Source: Thinopyrum elongatum (Eukaryota > Streptophyta > Magnoliopsida > Poales > Poaceae). From it: DNA of 64,000 nt. Shown in pieces: positions 33,230-45,268 of this stretch. The position numbers and the translations under genes are program-made. Position 1 is the first letter of the stretch. Each line of letters begins with the position of its first letter. The DNA lies in NCBI GenBank assembly GCA_011799875.1, contig CM022302.1, forward strand, positions 58,197,599 to 58,261,598. Direction: 5' to 3'. The notes under the pieces were generated by a model. That model did no database searches. It saw only the letters and a program-made list of their open reading frames with translations, and had not been told where the DNA came from.

Positions 33230-33640
33230 GAGGCTCACCAAGGTGGTGCCGGCGACGGGACGGTGCGGGCGATCGACGCTGGTTAGGATGGGGACGGGAA
33301 GGCACTAAGTAAACCACACCTACACATATGAAAACTAAGAAGTTAATTTGATCTCAAATTGCATATAAATCAAATAAAGTCCCACATAATTACTCCCAAA
33401 CTAAAACCCACAAATCACTATACTTATAAAGCATTGCACGAGCTAATCTAGCAATGAGAGATGAAAGGACAAAGTTGCTAACCTTTGTGAACACTTGAAT
33501 AGATGGGGTGCCTCAAATCTTGACAAATCTTGGCAAAAATGGAGGATGAGCTCGAACAAGGGGAAGAGAACAGAGGAGAGAAAGGAGAAAACAGAGAAAG
33601 GAGAGCTTGGGCTCGGGCTGGACGAAGTACTATATATAGT
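33230..33640 (-). promoter_or_regulatory. CACTA right-end promoter and leader exon
   Basis: On the minus strand a TATA box (CACTATATATAGTAC, about 33637-33623) is followed by a CT-rich leader, intronic sequence, and an exon that ends ACCACCTTG|GTGAGCC near 33236. This would drive the small membrane-anchored ORF and TNP2. The same module, including the donor context, recurs at 20390-20740. Confidence 0.5.
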
Positions 33641-33649
33641 GATATCTTT

Positions 33650-33925
33650 TGTCTCGGTTGGTATCACCAACCGGGACTAAAGGTCCATCTCTAGTCCCGG
33701 TTGGTGATACCAACCGGGACTAAAGGGGCTCGCAGGGGCCCCAGCCTAACGCCAGCCTACCACCACCCATTTAGTCCCGGTTGGTAACACAACCGGGATT
33801 ATAGGTCACAACTGAATCGGGACTAAAACCTAGCCGTTGGAACCGAGACTAGTGGTCACATTAGTCCCGGTCCAAAACCCGACCGGGACTAATGCTCCGG
33901 ATGAAAGGCTTGTTTTCTACTAGTG
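33650..33925. repeat. CACTA subterminal repeats and terminus, right end
   Basis: Repeated TTAGTCCCGGTT / AACCGGGACTAA motifs, several as inverted pairs around GGTATCACCAACC, run up to the terminus TTTTCTACTAGTG (33913-33925). Confidence 0.85.
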
Positions 33926-33928
33926 AGA

Positions 33929-36900
33929 GATACCCACAGTACAAGAACAAAGGGAAGAACAAGCCTGTTCTCAACAAGCCTGTCAAGACTACTACCTTCA
34001 AGAAGAAGAAGATGAACAAGGCTGAGCTAGAGTGCTATGCATGTGGAAAGCTCGGACACTTTTCCAAGGAATGCCCAGAACGTGCAGACCGCAGAGGGTA
34101 AATGGGCTCCAAGAATGTCAACATGGTGACCGCTAGCAATACTGATGGGTATGGTAATTTACCTATTGTTCTTTCAGTATTTCAATCATCTTCTTGGTGG
34201 ATTGATTCAGGTGCCAACGTTCACGCGTGTGCTGACATCTCTTTGTTCACTTCTTATCAGGTCGCACGGGATTCTTCCGTCCTAATGGGGAATGGGTCGC
34301 ATGCTTCTGTTCGTGGCATTGGCACGGTGGATCTGAAGTTCACATCAAGAAAGATCGTGCAGCTAAGGAACATGCAACATGTTCCTACTATGAGAAAGAA
34401 TCTAGTTAGCAGCTCCCTTCTATGTAGAGATGAGTTTAAGGTAGTTTTAGAGTCAAATAAAGTAATTGTGTCGAGATATGGACAATTTATAGGCAAAGGC
34501 TATGAGTGCGGAGGCTTGTTCTGCTTTCCCCTTTCGGATTTTTGCAATAAGTTAGTAAACCAAATTTGTTCTATTGTTAATGATAATGCAAGTGTTTGGC
34601 ACTCTCGTTTATGTCACGTTAATTTTGGTTTAATGTCTCGGCTATCCAGTATGAGATTAATTTTGAATTTCATTATTATCAAAGGTTCTAAGTGCCATAG
34701 TTGTGTGCAATAGAAGCAACCTAGGAAGCCTCACATGACAGTCGAGGAGAGAAACTTGGCACCTCTAGAACTCATACATTCTGATCTATGTGATGAATGG
34801 TGTGTTGACAAAAGGTGGAAAGAGATATTCCATGACAATGATTGATGATGGGACTAGATTTTGCTATGTTTATTTGTTGCAAAATAAAGATGAAGCTTTA
34901 GATTACTTTAACATCTATAAGGCTGAAGTTGAAAATCAGTTAGAGAGAAAGATCAAACGTCTTAGGTCGGATCATGGTGGAGAGTATTTTTCCAAAATAT
35001 TTGACAAATTCTGTGAGGAACACGGTATTATTCATGAGAGGACGTCTCCCTATTCGCGCCAATCAAGCGAGGTTGCCGAGTGGGACAACCACACGTTGAC
35101 TGACTTGGTGAATGCCATATTAGACACCGCTGGTTTATCTAAGGCAAGGTGGGGAGGAGGCTTTGTTAACTTCATGACATGTCTTGAATAGAGTTCCTAA
35201 CAAGAATAAAGAGAAAACCCCTTATGAGGAGTGGGTCGGGAGAAAACTATCACTGTCTTATTTGTGCACTTGGGAATGCTTGGCGAAAGTCAATGTTCCA
35301 ATCTCTAAGAAACGCAAACTTGGACCAAAGATAGTGGATTTTGTCTTTCTAGGTTATGCTCAGCGGAGCATTGCATACAGATTTTTAGTGGTTAAATCCG
35401 AGGTGCCTGATATGCATGTTGATACTATAATGGAATCTCGTGACGCAACATTTTTTGAGAATATGTTTCCTATGAAAGATATGCATAGCATTGCTAGATT
35501 TTCTTCTGAGATAATTTCTGAATCTAGTACATCTGATGAGTATTTTGAATAACCACCTAAGGAAGTCCTTGAGAAGGATAACAATGAAGCTCCTGCGAGA
35601 AGCAAGAGACAGAGGATTGCAAAATCCTTTGGAAATGATTTCATTGTATACCTTGTGGATGACACTTCCAAGTCTATTGCAGAGGCATATGCATCTCCGG
35701 ATGTAGATGATTGGAAAGAAGCTGTCCATAATAAGATGGACTCAATTCTTTCTAATGAAACTTGGGAGCTAACTGAATGACCCTATGGCTGTAAACCGGT
35801 GGGCTGTAAGTGGGTGTTTAAAAAGAAGTTAAGGCCTGATGGTACTATTGAGAAGTACATGGCACGGCTTGTGGCCAAGGGCTACACTCAGAAAGAAGGT
35901 GAAGATTATTTTGACACCTATTCACCTATGGCTAGACTGACCACCATTCGAGTACTAATTTCCCTGGTTGCCTCTTATGGTCTTATCGTTCATCCAATGG
36001 ACGTCAAGATAACTTTACTAAATGGGGAGTTGGAATAGGAAATCTATATTGATCAGCCTGATGAGTTTGTAGTAAGGGTGAAGAGAGAAATGTGTGCAAG
36101 TTGTTAAAATCTTTATATGGCTTGAAACAAGCACCTAAGCAATGGCATGAGAAGTTTGATAGAACTTTAACTTCTGCAAGCTTTGTCATTAATGAGGCTG
36201 ACGGGTGTGTTTACTATTGCCATAGTGGGGGCAAAAGTGCCATATTATGTTTGTATGTGGATGACATACTAATCTTTGGTACAAACATTGATGTAATCAA
36301 TGAAGTCAACTCTTTTCTATCAAAAAGTTTTGATATGAAAGATTTGGGAGAAGCTGATGTGATTCTAAACATCAAACTGATTAAGAATGAGAGTGAGATT
36401 ACTTTAACACAAACTCACTATGTTGATAAGGTCTTGAGCCGGTTTGGCTTGATAGATAGCAAGCCTTCTCCAACACCTTATGATCCCAGGGTGACACTTT
36501 GAAAGAACATGAAAGAAGTGAGAGATCAATTGAGATACTCTCAAATTATCAGTTCACTCATGTACTTAGCTAGCGCAACAAGGCCAGGTATCTCTTTTGC
36601 TGTGAGCAAATTGAGCAGGTTCATGTCAAACCTGGGTGATGATCATTGGCATGCACTTGAAAGGGTCTTAAGCTATCTGAGAGGTACAATGAGTTATGGA
36701 ATTCACTATTCAGGGCATCCTACTATGCTTGAAGGATATAGTGATTCGAACTGGATTTTTTATGTTGGTGTGCTCTATGTCACAAGTGGGTATGTATTTA
36801 CTCATGGAGGTGGCGCAGTATCTTGGAGGTCTTGTAAACAGACCATATTGACGAGGTCAACAATGAAAGCAGAACTTACTGCTTTAGATGCAGCCACTAT

Positions 36901-37075
36901 TGAAGTAGAGTGGCTGGGTGAGCTCTTGTTGAACTTGCCTGTGGTTGAACAACCAATGCCGGCTATTCTTATGAATTGTGACAATAAAACAGTTATTGTC
37001 AAATTGAATAATTCTAAGGATAATACGAAGTCATCAAGACACGTGAAGAGACGTTTGAAGTCTGTCAGGAAATAG
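33929..37075 (+). pseudogene. Copia gag C-terminus and pol polyprotein, multiply broken
   Basis: A zinc knuckle CYACGKLGHFSKECP (about 34035-34080) ends gag. Protease follows (WWIDSGANVHACAD, DSG active site, about 34195), then the pre-integrase zinc region (HSRLCHVNFG, CHSC) and integrase (MIDDGTRFCYVYLL, RSDHGGEYF, SSEVAEWDNHTL) with the three acidic positions still visible. Reverse transcriptase comes next (WVFKKKLRPDG, ARLVAKGYTQKEGEDYFDTY, LYGLKQAPKQWHEKF, LYVDDILIFG with YVDD near 36254), then RNase H (EGYSDSNWI, SWRSCKQTILTRSTMKAEL). Stops occur at 34099-34101, 34711-34713, 35778-35780, 36036-36038 and 36500-36502, and frames change near 34775, 35175, 35555 and 36085. Order PR-IN-RT-RH identifies Copia. 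It is not functional. Confidence 0.9.
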
Positions 37076-37574
37076 AGAAACTACGGAGTAATAACTGTTA
37101 CTTATGTTCAAACAGACAAAAACCTGACAGATCCCTTTATGAAGGGACTATCACAAAATGTGATAGATAATGCATCGAGGGAGATGGGTATGAGATCCAT
37201 AAGTGTTACACCATAGTAGTAACCCAACCTTTGTGATTGGAGATCCCATGAATTAGGACCTGGGAAGAACAAGCTATTGGTTAACGGAGGAGAGTAACTG
37301 ATAAACCTCTCTATGTGAAGATGCAAAACTCCCAGAACTGTAAGAGAACTGTAAGGCAGATTGACAACATGTCTTAATGTGCTTCTGTTGCCTATATGTA
37401 GCAAAGATGTTGTCCTACAGAGCATTCTTGAAAGAACACACTTATATGAGCCCCGACTGTTAAACGTCGCAGTCTATGAGACTTGGATGTTCTCTAGTAA
37501 GCTCATGAAGAGACTAGGGAGTATGACGTATATGCTCCGCCCGCGGGGTAGGCTACTGGCTGCCAGGTACTGGT
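37076..37574 (+). other. Copia 3' untranslated region, part 1
   Basis: It follows RNase H (TDPFMKGL-type end at 37120-37150) and is non-coding. It is interrupted at 37575 by the solo LTR and resumes at 42118. Confidence 0.6.
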
Positions 37575-38049
37575 TGTAACACCCCCATTGTCCTGCTACA
37601 GTAATCTCACACTAATGATGCCACGTCACCATGATTACTGTTGTTAATCTCGCGTTAATTCAAAACCAGTTCGAATTCAAATTTAAAATAAAGTCAAACA
37701 ATAAAAGTTTTCGAAAGTCAAAACTAAATTGTTCTAAATGTGTCAAATAATTTATAAGTAATTATGGTGAAGAAAGCACACTTTTATAAAATGTTTAAAT
37801 ACTCTAAAATGAATAAAACTGTAGCAAAAACAATTATTTAATTACCTTTATAGTTGATAAAATATTAAACTAATTTAATTGGGCACTAAACTTTCTATCG
37901 CAGTGGACTAAATTGATAAGCCCATCTAGCTGCTAAATATGTATTTTACAAAACTAAAATAATTAAATTCTAAAATATAAACAGAAAAGAAAAATAAGAA
38001 AAGGAAAAGGGAAATAAAGCAAAAGACAAAAGTAAAAGAAAAAGGCTAG

Positions 38050-39220
38050 AGCCTACTGTGCACTAGGCCTGCTAGCTACACGGGAGGCCCAGCCCAACTT
38101 CCCCCTCTCCTTCCTCCTCTGTTCACAGTGGGGAGGTGGACGCCGGGCAGCCGCCCGTGGCCGCGATGGCCACGTGCCGGCCATCCGCCGCGCCCCCGTC
38201 GACCTACAAGGCGTCGCATCGCACCCCGACACCCTAGCCCGCCTTCCTGTTTCCCGCACACGCGCCGTTTCCTCTTTGCTCGCCTCGCCAAGCGCCTCCA
38301 TGGCCGCGTCATCGACGTGCACGCGGCCACCGGCCACCGTCCGCCACACCGACGGGTCTAGGAGGTCCACCGTGGACGAGTTCGTCGCCTGCGCCCTCGA
38401 GACCAAGCCGGAGAGCCTCGCATCGCCGCCATCGAGTTCGTCTTTGACATCCTGCACCGCTGACCGCCATCGTCGATTCGCTCGACCCCGACCGTCCCCG
38501 GCTTCCCCGACCACGTCCCCGGCTCCGTGGTGAGCTTCTCCTCCGGATTCCCACTTCCTCTGCCTCGATTTGGTCGTCGTTTGCCGTCCCCGAGCTCATC
38601 CAAGTTCGCGCGTACGCGTACATACGTGCGTGCGTGTTACTGCCGTTGCGCTGTTGTCGCTGCTAGCCGGCTCGCCGGCCGCGCCCTGCTTTGCCTTAGC
38701 TCGCACCCGGCCGCGCCCAGCGCGCATGCGCACGCGCCCGCCGCGGACCTCTGGCCGCGAACGGCTGCGCCCGGTCGTGCCTCCGCTCGGCGCTCGCCTC
38801 ACCGCCGCCTGCGCCTACTGCTGCTCTGCCCGCAGCTCGCCTCGCCGCCACGCGCGTCCGCCGTCGCTATGCCCTCCCTGCTCCTGCTAGTTGCTGCTGT
38901 TGTGCGGCTCCGCGTACAGCTCCTGCTGCTTGCTGCATACTGCTGCTGTTGGCTGTAGCCGCTGCCGCTGCTGCTCTTTGCTGCTCCCCCGCCTGCGCTC
39001 GCCCGCCGCGACGCCACGCTTGCTGCTACCTGCCGCTACGCTCGCCTGCTGCCGTGGCCGCCTGTGCAGCCCCGCGCCCCTGCCCCTCGCTGCTAGTTGC
39101 ACTGCTGCTCGCTGCTTGGCCGCTGCTTGCTGCTCTGCGTACCTGCTACTGCGCTGCTCTGCTTGCTGGGTCGCTGCACTGCTGGCTACTGTAGCTGCTA
39201 CTAGTTAGCTTTTCAATTTC
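38050..39220. other. GC-rich, CT/CTG-rich block in solo LTR
   Basis: Long overlapping open frames on both strands arise from GC-rich low-complexity sequence (runs of CTGCTG and GCCGCC) and share no domain pattern. A similar GC block precedes and follows the promoter in the related LTR at 53380-54250. It is probably untranslated leader. Confidence 0.4.
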
Positions 39221-41333
39221 TACGTCGACTAAGCCCCTAAACAGCCCCTAATGAGCGGTTAAACAGTTGTTAATATGTGTAAAAATAATATGAGTAGGTA
39301 GTACACTTGACAAGGCTCAAATGTTTCCATTGTGCAAAATCCACTTGATGCATGGATTAAATCTTATGAAAATCATAACTTGCTATCTTCTGTTAAACAG
39401 AGAACAGATTTAACCTCTAGCATTGCGTGTTGCGTGTTGTGTGTGTGCGCCGTGCATGTTGCCGACTGGGTTCTGCCCAGTAGTGGCCGGCCCTTGTTAG
39501 TACTAGGTTTAGCTAGTAGTATTAATTAGTGCTAAGTTAGCCTAGTAGTAGATGACATGTAGGCTCCCAGTAAATAAGTTAGGTTTATTTAATTGTTTAG
39601 GTAAATAGTCCATGACATGCGGGTCACAGCTCTCCTTTTGACTAGTTAAATTGACTTGGTCAACTCGAATTAAAAGTAATTTAGAAAATCTAGAATATTA
39701 TTAAAACTTTGAAAAATCATATTAAATAATCCGTAACTTGGATGAAAATACTTTGTACATGAAAGTTGATCAGAACGACGAGACGAATCCGAATACCTGG
39801 TCCGTTCGTCTGCTACATACCCCTAGCATAGCGAACATGCAACCGTCCTCCTCCGGTTCGTCTGTCCGAAAATGCCAAACACCCGGGATACTTTCCCGGA
39901 TGTTTTCCCCTTCACCGGTATCATATATCCCTGCGTTAGATCACCCCTGGCACCGCGTATTGCCTTGTTATAATCTGTGTTGCATATGTTTGCTGTGTAT
40001 TTATCTGTTTCCTCTCCCTCTTCTCTCTTGGTAGATCCCGGTACCGACGCAGTTCCGGAGATCGACGACACCGTTGACAACCTTGCCTTTGCCGCCGAGC
40101 AACCAGGCAAGCACCCCGCCTTTGAGCATACCGATATCGATATCGCCTATTCTTTCTCTCTCATGCTTGCATTAGAAATGCTGCTGTTACTGCTTTACCT
40201 ATTCTGATGCATAGCCTGTTTATTGTAACCCGCTATTGAAACCTTACCTGCTTATCCTAAACTGTCTAGTATAGGCTAGGTAGAGACCTATCAGTGACCC
40301 CACTTGTCCCGACTGCCCCGCTGGATTATCAGAAGACCCGATCAACGGGATTGAAGACCAGGCCCCGGCACTGCACATCACCCCCTTAGTTGTAACGACA
40401 CTGCAGCGTTACTATCGAGTGCCGAGGGTGAAACCTTTTGTAGCACATCTGATGTTAACTCTGTAGAGTAGCCATTCGGTCGTGGTCATCGAGGGTGATT
40501 CCTCCTTCTCCACTTCCGATACGACCCTGTCATGCAACACAACAAGTGTGAACCCATCGAGGGTGATGCCTCCAAGTTCACTTTGACGGATACATCGAGT
40601 AGGAATCCAACGAGGGTGATACCTCGGATTCACCTGATGTTATGGACACACGGATACGTGGAACTTACCCTGTTACTTGGAAAGGCGGGTCGACTCTGAG
40701 GGGTACCCGCGTGCGCCTAAGTGGCGAGTGTTGTGAAGACGGGTTAACCTGGATGGTGCCCGAGTGAGAATACGAGGCGTGGCCGGGCATTCTTAGCCCT
40801 TGCCGCAAGTCCTCGAGACGGGGCAACGGGGTCACATCGATCGTGAGTCTCTGCTCGTTACCGCACCCCAAGGTACTAACAGTTTGGATATGTGATCTGA
40901 GTGGGCCTCTGGCCCGATAGTACTAACCACCACGTGGGCATAGTATGGGCGTTCTGCATCGTATGCATCAGCCGAAAGCCCTGACAGACGTCCAGTTCAG
41001 CATTGCGGCACGGTCGGATCATGTCGGCCACCCGAGGCGATGCTGGTATTCACCCTGTGCGCAACGACCCGGAGGGTGAGGGGCGATGGCCAAGACCCCC
41101 TTGCGCTTAGGATGTAGACCGACGGGGACCTCTCTGCTGAGCTGTAGGTAGGGTTGCGGTGTGTCGTTTGGCCGAGGCCGGGCATGACCCGGAAAAGTGT
41201 GTCCGGCCGAAGTTAAGCGAGCGTGGTGGGTAAGTTGGTGCACCCCTGCAGGGAAGAACTAATCTATGCATAGCCGGATCCTCGGTAACGGACACTCGGA
41301 GTTGTATCCCGATCGATACAACTATAATTGGAT

Positions 41334-41461
41334 ACTATGGCTCTGGGATTGCTTCTCGCAGGGAGTCGAGAAGGGATCTCCGGACGAGGTTGATGAATGT
41401 ATGGCTCTGGGATTGCTTTCTCGCAGGGAGTCGAGAAAGGATCTCTGGGTGAGGTTGAGAC
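41334..41461. repeat. 64-bp tandem repeat with covarying hairpins in solo LTR
   Basis: The unit TATGGCTCTGGGATTGCTT...GAGGTTGA is present twice (about 41336 and 41400). Each unit forms a hairpin: CTTCTCG/CGAGAAG (41352-41358 with 41367-41373) and CTTTCTCG/CGAGAAAG (41416-41423 with 41432-41439), both with loop CAGGGAGT. The second has one extra T-A pair with both sides changed. Confidence 0.65.
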
Positions 41462-42117
41462 TTAATAATACTACTACATTATACTGTGTTGATCTACTCT
41501 CTTCTATTGCTGCAAGACCGCTGAAGATGCTAGTCTTCGATAGGACTAGGCTTTCCTCTCTATTCTGGCATTTCTACAGCCCAGTCCACATATACAGCCA
41601 CTCTTTGATAATGTTTTATATGTAGTGTAGATCCTTGCTTGCTGAGTACTTCGGATAAGTACTCACGGTTGTTTTGCTTTCCTTTTCCCCATATACCCCC
41701 CTTTTGATGCAACCAGATGATGGAGCCCCTGAGATAGCTGCCCCTGCCGACGATCACTACTACTACCCCGAGGGTGGATACTACTACGAGCTTGCCGACG
41801 ACCAGGAGTAGGATTGGAGGGTCCCAGGCAGGAGGCCTACGCCTTTCGATCGTAGTGTTTTATTTTGTCTCGCCTTCTAAGGGTCTTTCTGTGTTTTCTT
41901 TTATATCTGTACTCAGATATCTGATGCTTCTGCTGACGCTTGTACGCAAGCTTATGTATTCGAGTCCTCGAGGCCCCTGGCTTGTAATATAAAGCTTGTA
42001 TGACTTTATTTATGTTTTAGAGTTGTGTTGTGATATCTTCCCGTGAGTCCTTAGGCTTGATCGTGTGCATTTGCGTGTATGATTAGTGCACGATTGAGCC
42101 GGGGGCGTCACACTGGT

Positions 42118-42311
42118 TATGACTTTGAGTGAAACCTGTTCGTACAAAACTTGCAATTCAAGGCATAGTCCATTGTCAAGTTGTGAATGGATGTTGCTTA
42201 AAGCTCTAGGCAGAAGTTCAACTTAACAGTCTCTGCTGAAACACTAGTATATTAAATAAATAGCAAAATCACACAAATCTCTAAATGGACATTGGAGATC
42301 TGGTGGGGGAT
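42118..42311 (+). other. Copia 3' untranslated region, part 2, with polypurine tract
   Basis: It resumes after the CTGGT duplication and ends with GATCTGGTGGGGGAT, whose purine run (about 42301-42310) is the plus-strand primer site next to the 3' LTR. Confidence 0.7.
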
Positions 42312-43279
42312 TGTTAGAATAATGGGCTTGGCCCATGTATTTTTCTGAAATTCCTAAAGCAAATCTCAAAAGCCCATGTATAAAATGGCAAGTGGCGGTT
42401 CTAAAGTTTAGTCCCACCCCCGAAGGGGAGGAGGTGTGAGACCTCTTTATATATTGGGTTCTCCCCACTCCACTAAGTGATAGGTTGAGGAGAGAAAGAG
42501 AACACCACACGTGTGCGCTCGTCTCGCCTCCCTTGGCTGAGGAGAAGGGCGTGGGCGTGCGACATGCACACGAATGGTCCGCCGAAATCTGGTCCATGGC
42601 CTTGCAGGAGCGCGGCTTCCTTTTGCCGTTTTATTTTTTGGTGTCTTGGCAAAAAAGTTGATTGTTTTCTTGTCCGCTAAGTTCACGACTTGAATACCAG
42701 GTCGGTTCAAGATCATGATCACGACACGGTACCGCCTTTGGTTCTCCTATATATACGACTTACCGGCCATGGCCAAAGATACAACTAAACAAGGTAGGAT
42801 TTTGCCTCATCTCGCAACTTGCGCCGCTACCGTAGTCTACTCCACCCCGAATGCTGGCGTGCACCGACGAGCGGGAGAGCAGGTCTCCGGAACCTCTCGC
42901 CCTTGTGATACTGCACCGAGAGAGGGCGAATTAGGTTTTTGGGAAGCGCTCCGCGTGACTGCTCAAGTTCGTCACCAAGGGTCGTCTTCCATCCAAGTCG
43001 GACGGCGATGCATACCGGTGTCGTCAATGTCATCTGCTTCGTCCGGTCTCCAGCAACATCGCCATCAACAACATAGCTTCTGCAACAGCCACCACTGCTT
43101 CTTCTGTAACCGATCAATACGGGCCTTGTCATCTGATTATGTCTCAACTTATGCTTGTTGTTGCATGTGCGATGCTGCTGTTTTGTTCATCTAGTTTGCT
43201 AGAGCTATGCATGCTAATTACTGTTCTAGTCATGAATTATTTACTGAAATTAATCATGAATTTGCCTAATTCTCCAACA
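42312..43279 (+). repeat. Copia 3' LTR
   Basis: It aligns with 7379-8318, with many substitutions and a short extra segment (CGCCGAAATCTGGTCC near 42580). It is followed by TCATTTTGGTTATCA, which itself looks like a decayed Met-tRNA primer site. Confidence 0.85.
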
Positions 43280-43332
43280 TCATTTTGGTTATCAAATGTA
43301 CAATAGTCTCTATAACTTTGTGTATTTATTGC

Positions 43333-43878
43333 AGTCCTGGAAACAATTATAAAATTGACCTGTAGAATGAGAGATATAGGCACACTGTTCTAGATGGACT
43401 AAAAAACTGGAATAAACCAAAATCATGCATGGAGCCGTGGTGAGATATTTTTCTGGAGGATCAGATTCTTGGTCCTGCTCCTACCCCCTGATCTTATCCT
43501 ATCCCCATCATGCAGTAATGCAGTACAGCAAGAAGATTCATCTAGATGGATAAGTTTTGTTTTGTTGTCATGCAGCTTGGCTGAGACGAACCTCACCTCC
43601 TCATGGTCCTTGTCAAGTTTTAGTCAAGCTCGTGCGCCTACTTTTTTTTTCATGAAGCTCATTTACCTACTCGATGCCGATTATCATTTGTTTCTTTTTA
43701 ACTCGGATATCGATTCACTGTCGAATGATGGCAATGCTTGTGAGCGCGCTTGCCGTTCTTTTTCCCTTTGATGGTTCAGTAAGAAGCTACTCTACTTATC
43801 CATTACTTTTCAGGACTGCATTAGGTTTTCTCTAAGACAGTAAACCGAAAGAGATAACTCTCTCGGCCTCTGCATCAT
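43333..43878. repeat. Tandem duplication, copy 1
   Basis: It starts GTCCTGGAAACAATTATAAA and includes CAGTACAGCAAGAAGATTCA and GTCATGCAGCTTGGCTGAGA. It matches copy 2 (43884-44101 continuing at 49129-49258). It is uninterrupted where copy 2 contains the small LTR element, so it is the pre-insertion form. No protein is recognised. Confidence 0.75.
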
Positions 43879-44101
43879 TGGAGTCCTGGAAACAATTATA
43901 AAATTGACCTGTAGAATGAGAGATACAGGTACACTGTTCTAGATGGACTAAAAAACTGGAATAAACCAAAATCATGCTTGCAGCCATGGAGGAGATATTT
44001 TTCTGGAGTATCTGATTTTTGGTCCTACTCCTGCCCCCTGATCTTATCCCCATCATGCAGTAATGCAGTACAGCAAGAAGATTCATCTAGATAGATAGGT
44101 T
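43879..44101. repeat. Tandem duplication, copy 2, left part
   Basis: It is nearly identical to 43333-43552. It breaks at 44101 at the insertion of the small LTR element and resumes at 49124. Confidence 0.75.
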
Positions 44102-44452
44102 TGTTGGAACCTAGCCCGAGGATCGCTATCTCTCTCGCCGGACGGAGGTTGAAGATGATGAACAGTAGATACGATCTTGGCGACCAATGCCGCGGCCGCC
44201 GCACGGCCTGTATCTTGGCTGTTATCTATTATATTATTAAAACAAGAGACAAACAAGCGATTATATTCATCCACATACGCTAATATTATTTCCACCGTTG
44301 GTTAGAATAATAATGGCTGAGATTTAAAAGCTTTACATACTCTGATTACATGTATGTACCAAGCAAATTAAACCGTCATGTTATACATATATAGAAGGTA
44401 CATGTACGAATCATGTCCTTATGCCTTGCGTTAGAGAAAAAATAACTCAAAT

Positions 44453-45268
44453 GATAACGCCCACACGTGTGGCACGAAGCAACATGGCCGAAACGCCTCC
44501 ATTACCATTGATTTTGCCACGTCAAAACAGATGACATCAGCGGAAATCTTTTTGGTTTTCGGCTTAAAAATATTTTATCTCCTAATTAAAAAGTCCAATT
44601 AAAAAGCCGTTTTCAGAATTAAATCCGTCTCGATGAGATCTTCAAAACTAGATCCCATGTTGATATGTTTCGACGAAAAAAAAATTTGGCCAAAAGTTGC
44701 CATGATGTTTATGATGTTTACACTATAGTTGCCATAGTGTTTACACTAAAGTTACCATGTGGCAATTTTAGTTTATAGATCATGACAATTTTAGTATTTT
44801 GACCATGGCAATTCCAGTACTTTGACCATGAAAATTATTTTATGGCAATTTTAAGTGCATGTATCATGATAATTTTAGTTTATGATTCATGGCTAGTCTA
44901 GTTTCTTAATTCCCCGTTTTATAATATGTCAAAATTTACTTTTAAAGGTAAAAAAAAATAGCTGAAACATATCATGGCAACTTCAGTGTAAACACTATGG
45001 TAATTCATGTGCGATAGACATGGCAACTTTTAACCCAAAAAAAAGTCGTCGAAACATATTGATATGAGATCTAATTTCGAAGATCTCGTCACGATGAATT
45101 TAATGGTGAAAACAGATCTTCAATCGGATTTTTCATTTAAGAGATAAAATGTTTTTAAAACTGAAAAAAAAAAGATTTCCACATGCATGCATACGGTGAC
45201 GTAACGCAATATGTATATTATAGGACATGTGGGTGGGAGTTGCTCCCATCACACATGTGGACGTTATC
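44453..45268. mobile_element. Inverted-repeat (MULE-like/foldback) element inside the Helitron
   Basis: The ends GATAACGCCCACACGTGTG and GATAACGTCCACATGTGTG (complement) are inverted, with 17 of 19 bases shared. Arms pair over more than 100 bases (for example GATATGTTTCGACG at 44661 with CGTCGAAACATATTGATAT at 45049). The middle is repetitive (GGCAATTTTAGT-like units). The inverted relative at 2184-2812 lacks it. No target duplication is clear. Confidence 0.65.

Larger units (their letters stand above)
8977..33925 (-). mobile_element. 25-kb CACTA (En/Spm) transposon
   Basis: The termini CACTAGTGGAGAAACGGCC (8977) and the complement CACTAGTAGAAAACAAGCC (33925) are inverted, and the 3-bp target duplication AGA lies at 8974-8976 and 33926-33928. 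Both ends carry arrays of the TTTAGTCCCGGTTGGTG subterminal repeat. All element genes read on the minus strand: a small membrane-anchored protein, TNP2 transposase, then a DUF8039/Ulp1-like ORF. Two LTR elements are inserted in it (9387-15656 and 22479-29575). Without those it would be about 11.6 kb, a normal size for an autonomous CACTA. Coding regions carry stops, so it is probably inactive. Confidence 0.92.
37575..42112. mobile_element. 4.5-kb solo LTR of a large-LTR retroelement
   Basis: It begins TGTAACACCCCCATTG, ends GCCGGGGGCGTCACA, and is flanked by the exact pentamer CTGGT (37570-37574 and 42113-42117). The first and last few hundred bases do not repeat each other, so this is one LTR left after recombination and not a full element. 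The size matches the 4.4-4.5 kb LTRs of the non-autonomous large-derivative (LARD/Sukkula-like) class described in barley and wheat. That family link is inference. Its ends resemble those of the LTR at 52086-56500, but the bodies differ. Confidence 0.8.
7379..43279 (+). mobile_element. Ty1-Copia LTR retrotransposon, expanded by nested insertions
   Basis: Two diverged LTRs (7379-8318 and 42312-43279) begin TGTTAGAATAATGGGCTT and end with CTAACA/CCAACA. Between them, once the nested elements are set aside, lie gag, protease, integrase, reverse transcriptase and RNase H in Copia order. Nested insertions are the CACTA at 8977-33925 and the solo LTR at 37575-42112. Flanking pentamers differ (ATGTA at 7374-7378, TCATT at 43280-43284), so no target duplication is visible. 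The LTRs differ at many sites and all ORFs carry stops, which suggests an old insertion. The family name is not assigned. Confidence 0.85.

Noticed and set aside
38050..39220. Long overlapping open frames on both strands in GC-rich sequence
   Set aside because: They lie within a solo LTR, overlap in all frames, and are low-complexity Ala/Pro/Arg/Ser. High GC alone removes stop codons.
37575..42112. Complete LTR retrotransposon
   Set aside because: The two ends do not repeat each other and no primer site, polypurine tract or gag/pol is present, while TG...CA ends and a 5-bp duplication enclose it. This fits a solo LTR.
43832..44086. 84-codon minus frame in the tandem duplication
   Set aside because: Copy 1 does not keep the frame, and there is no recognised motif or splice context.
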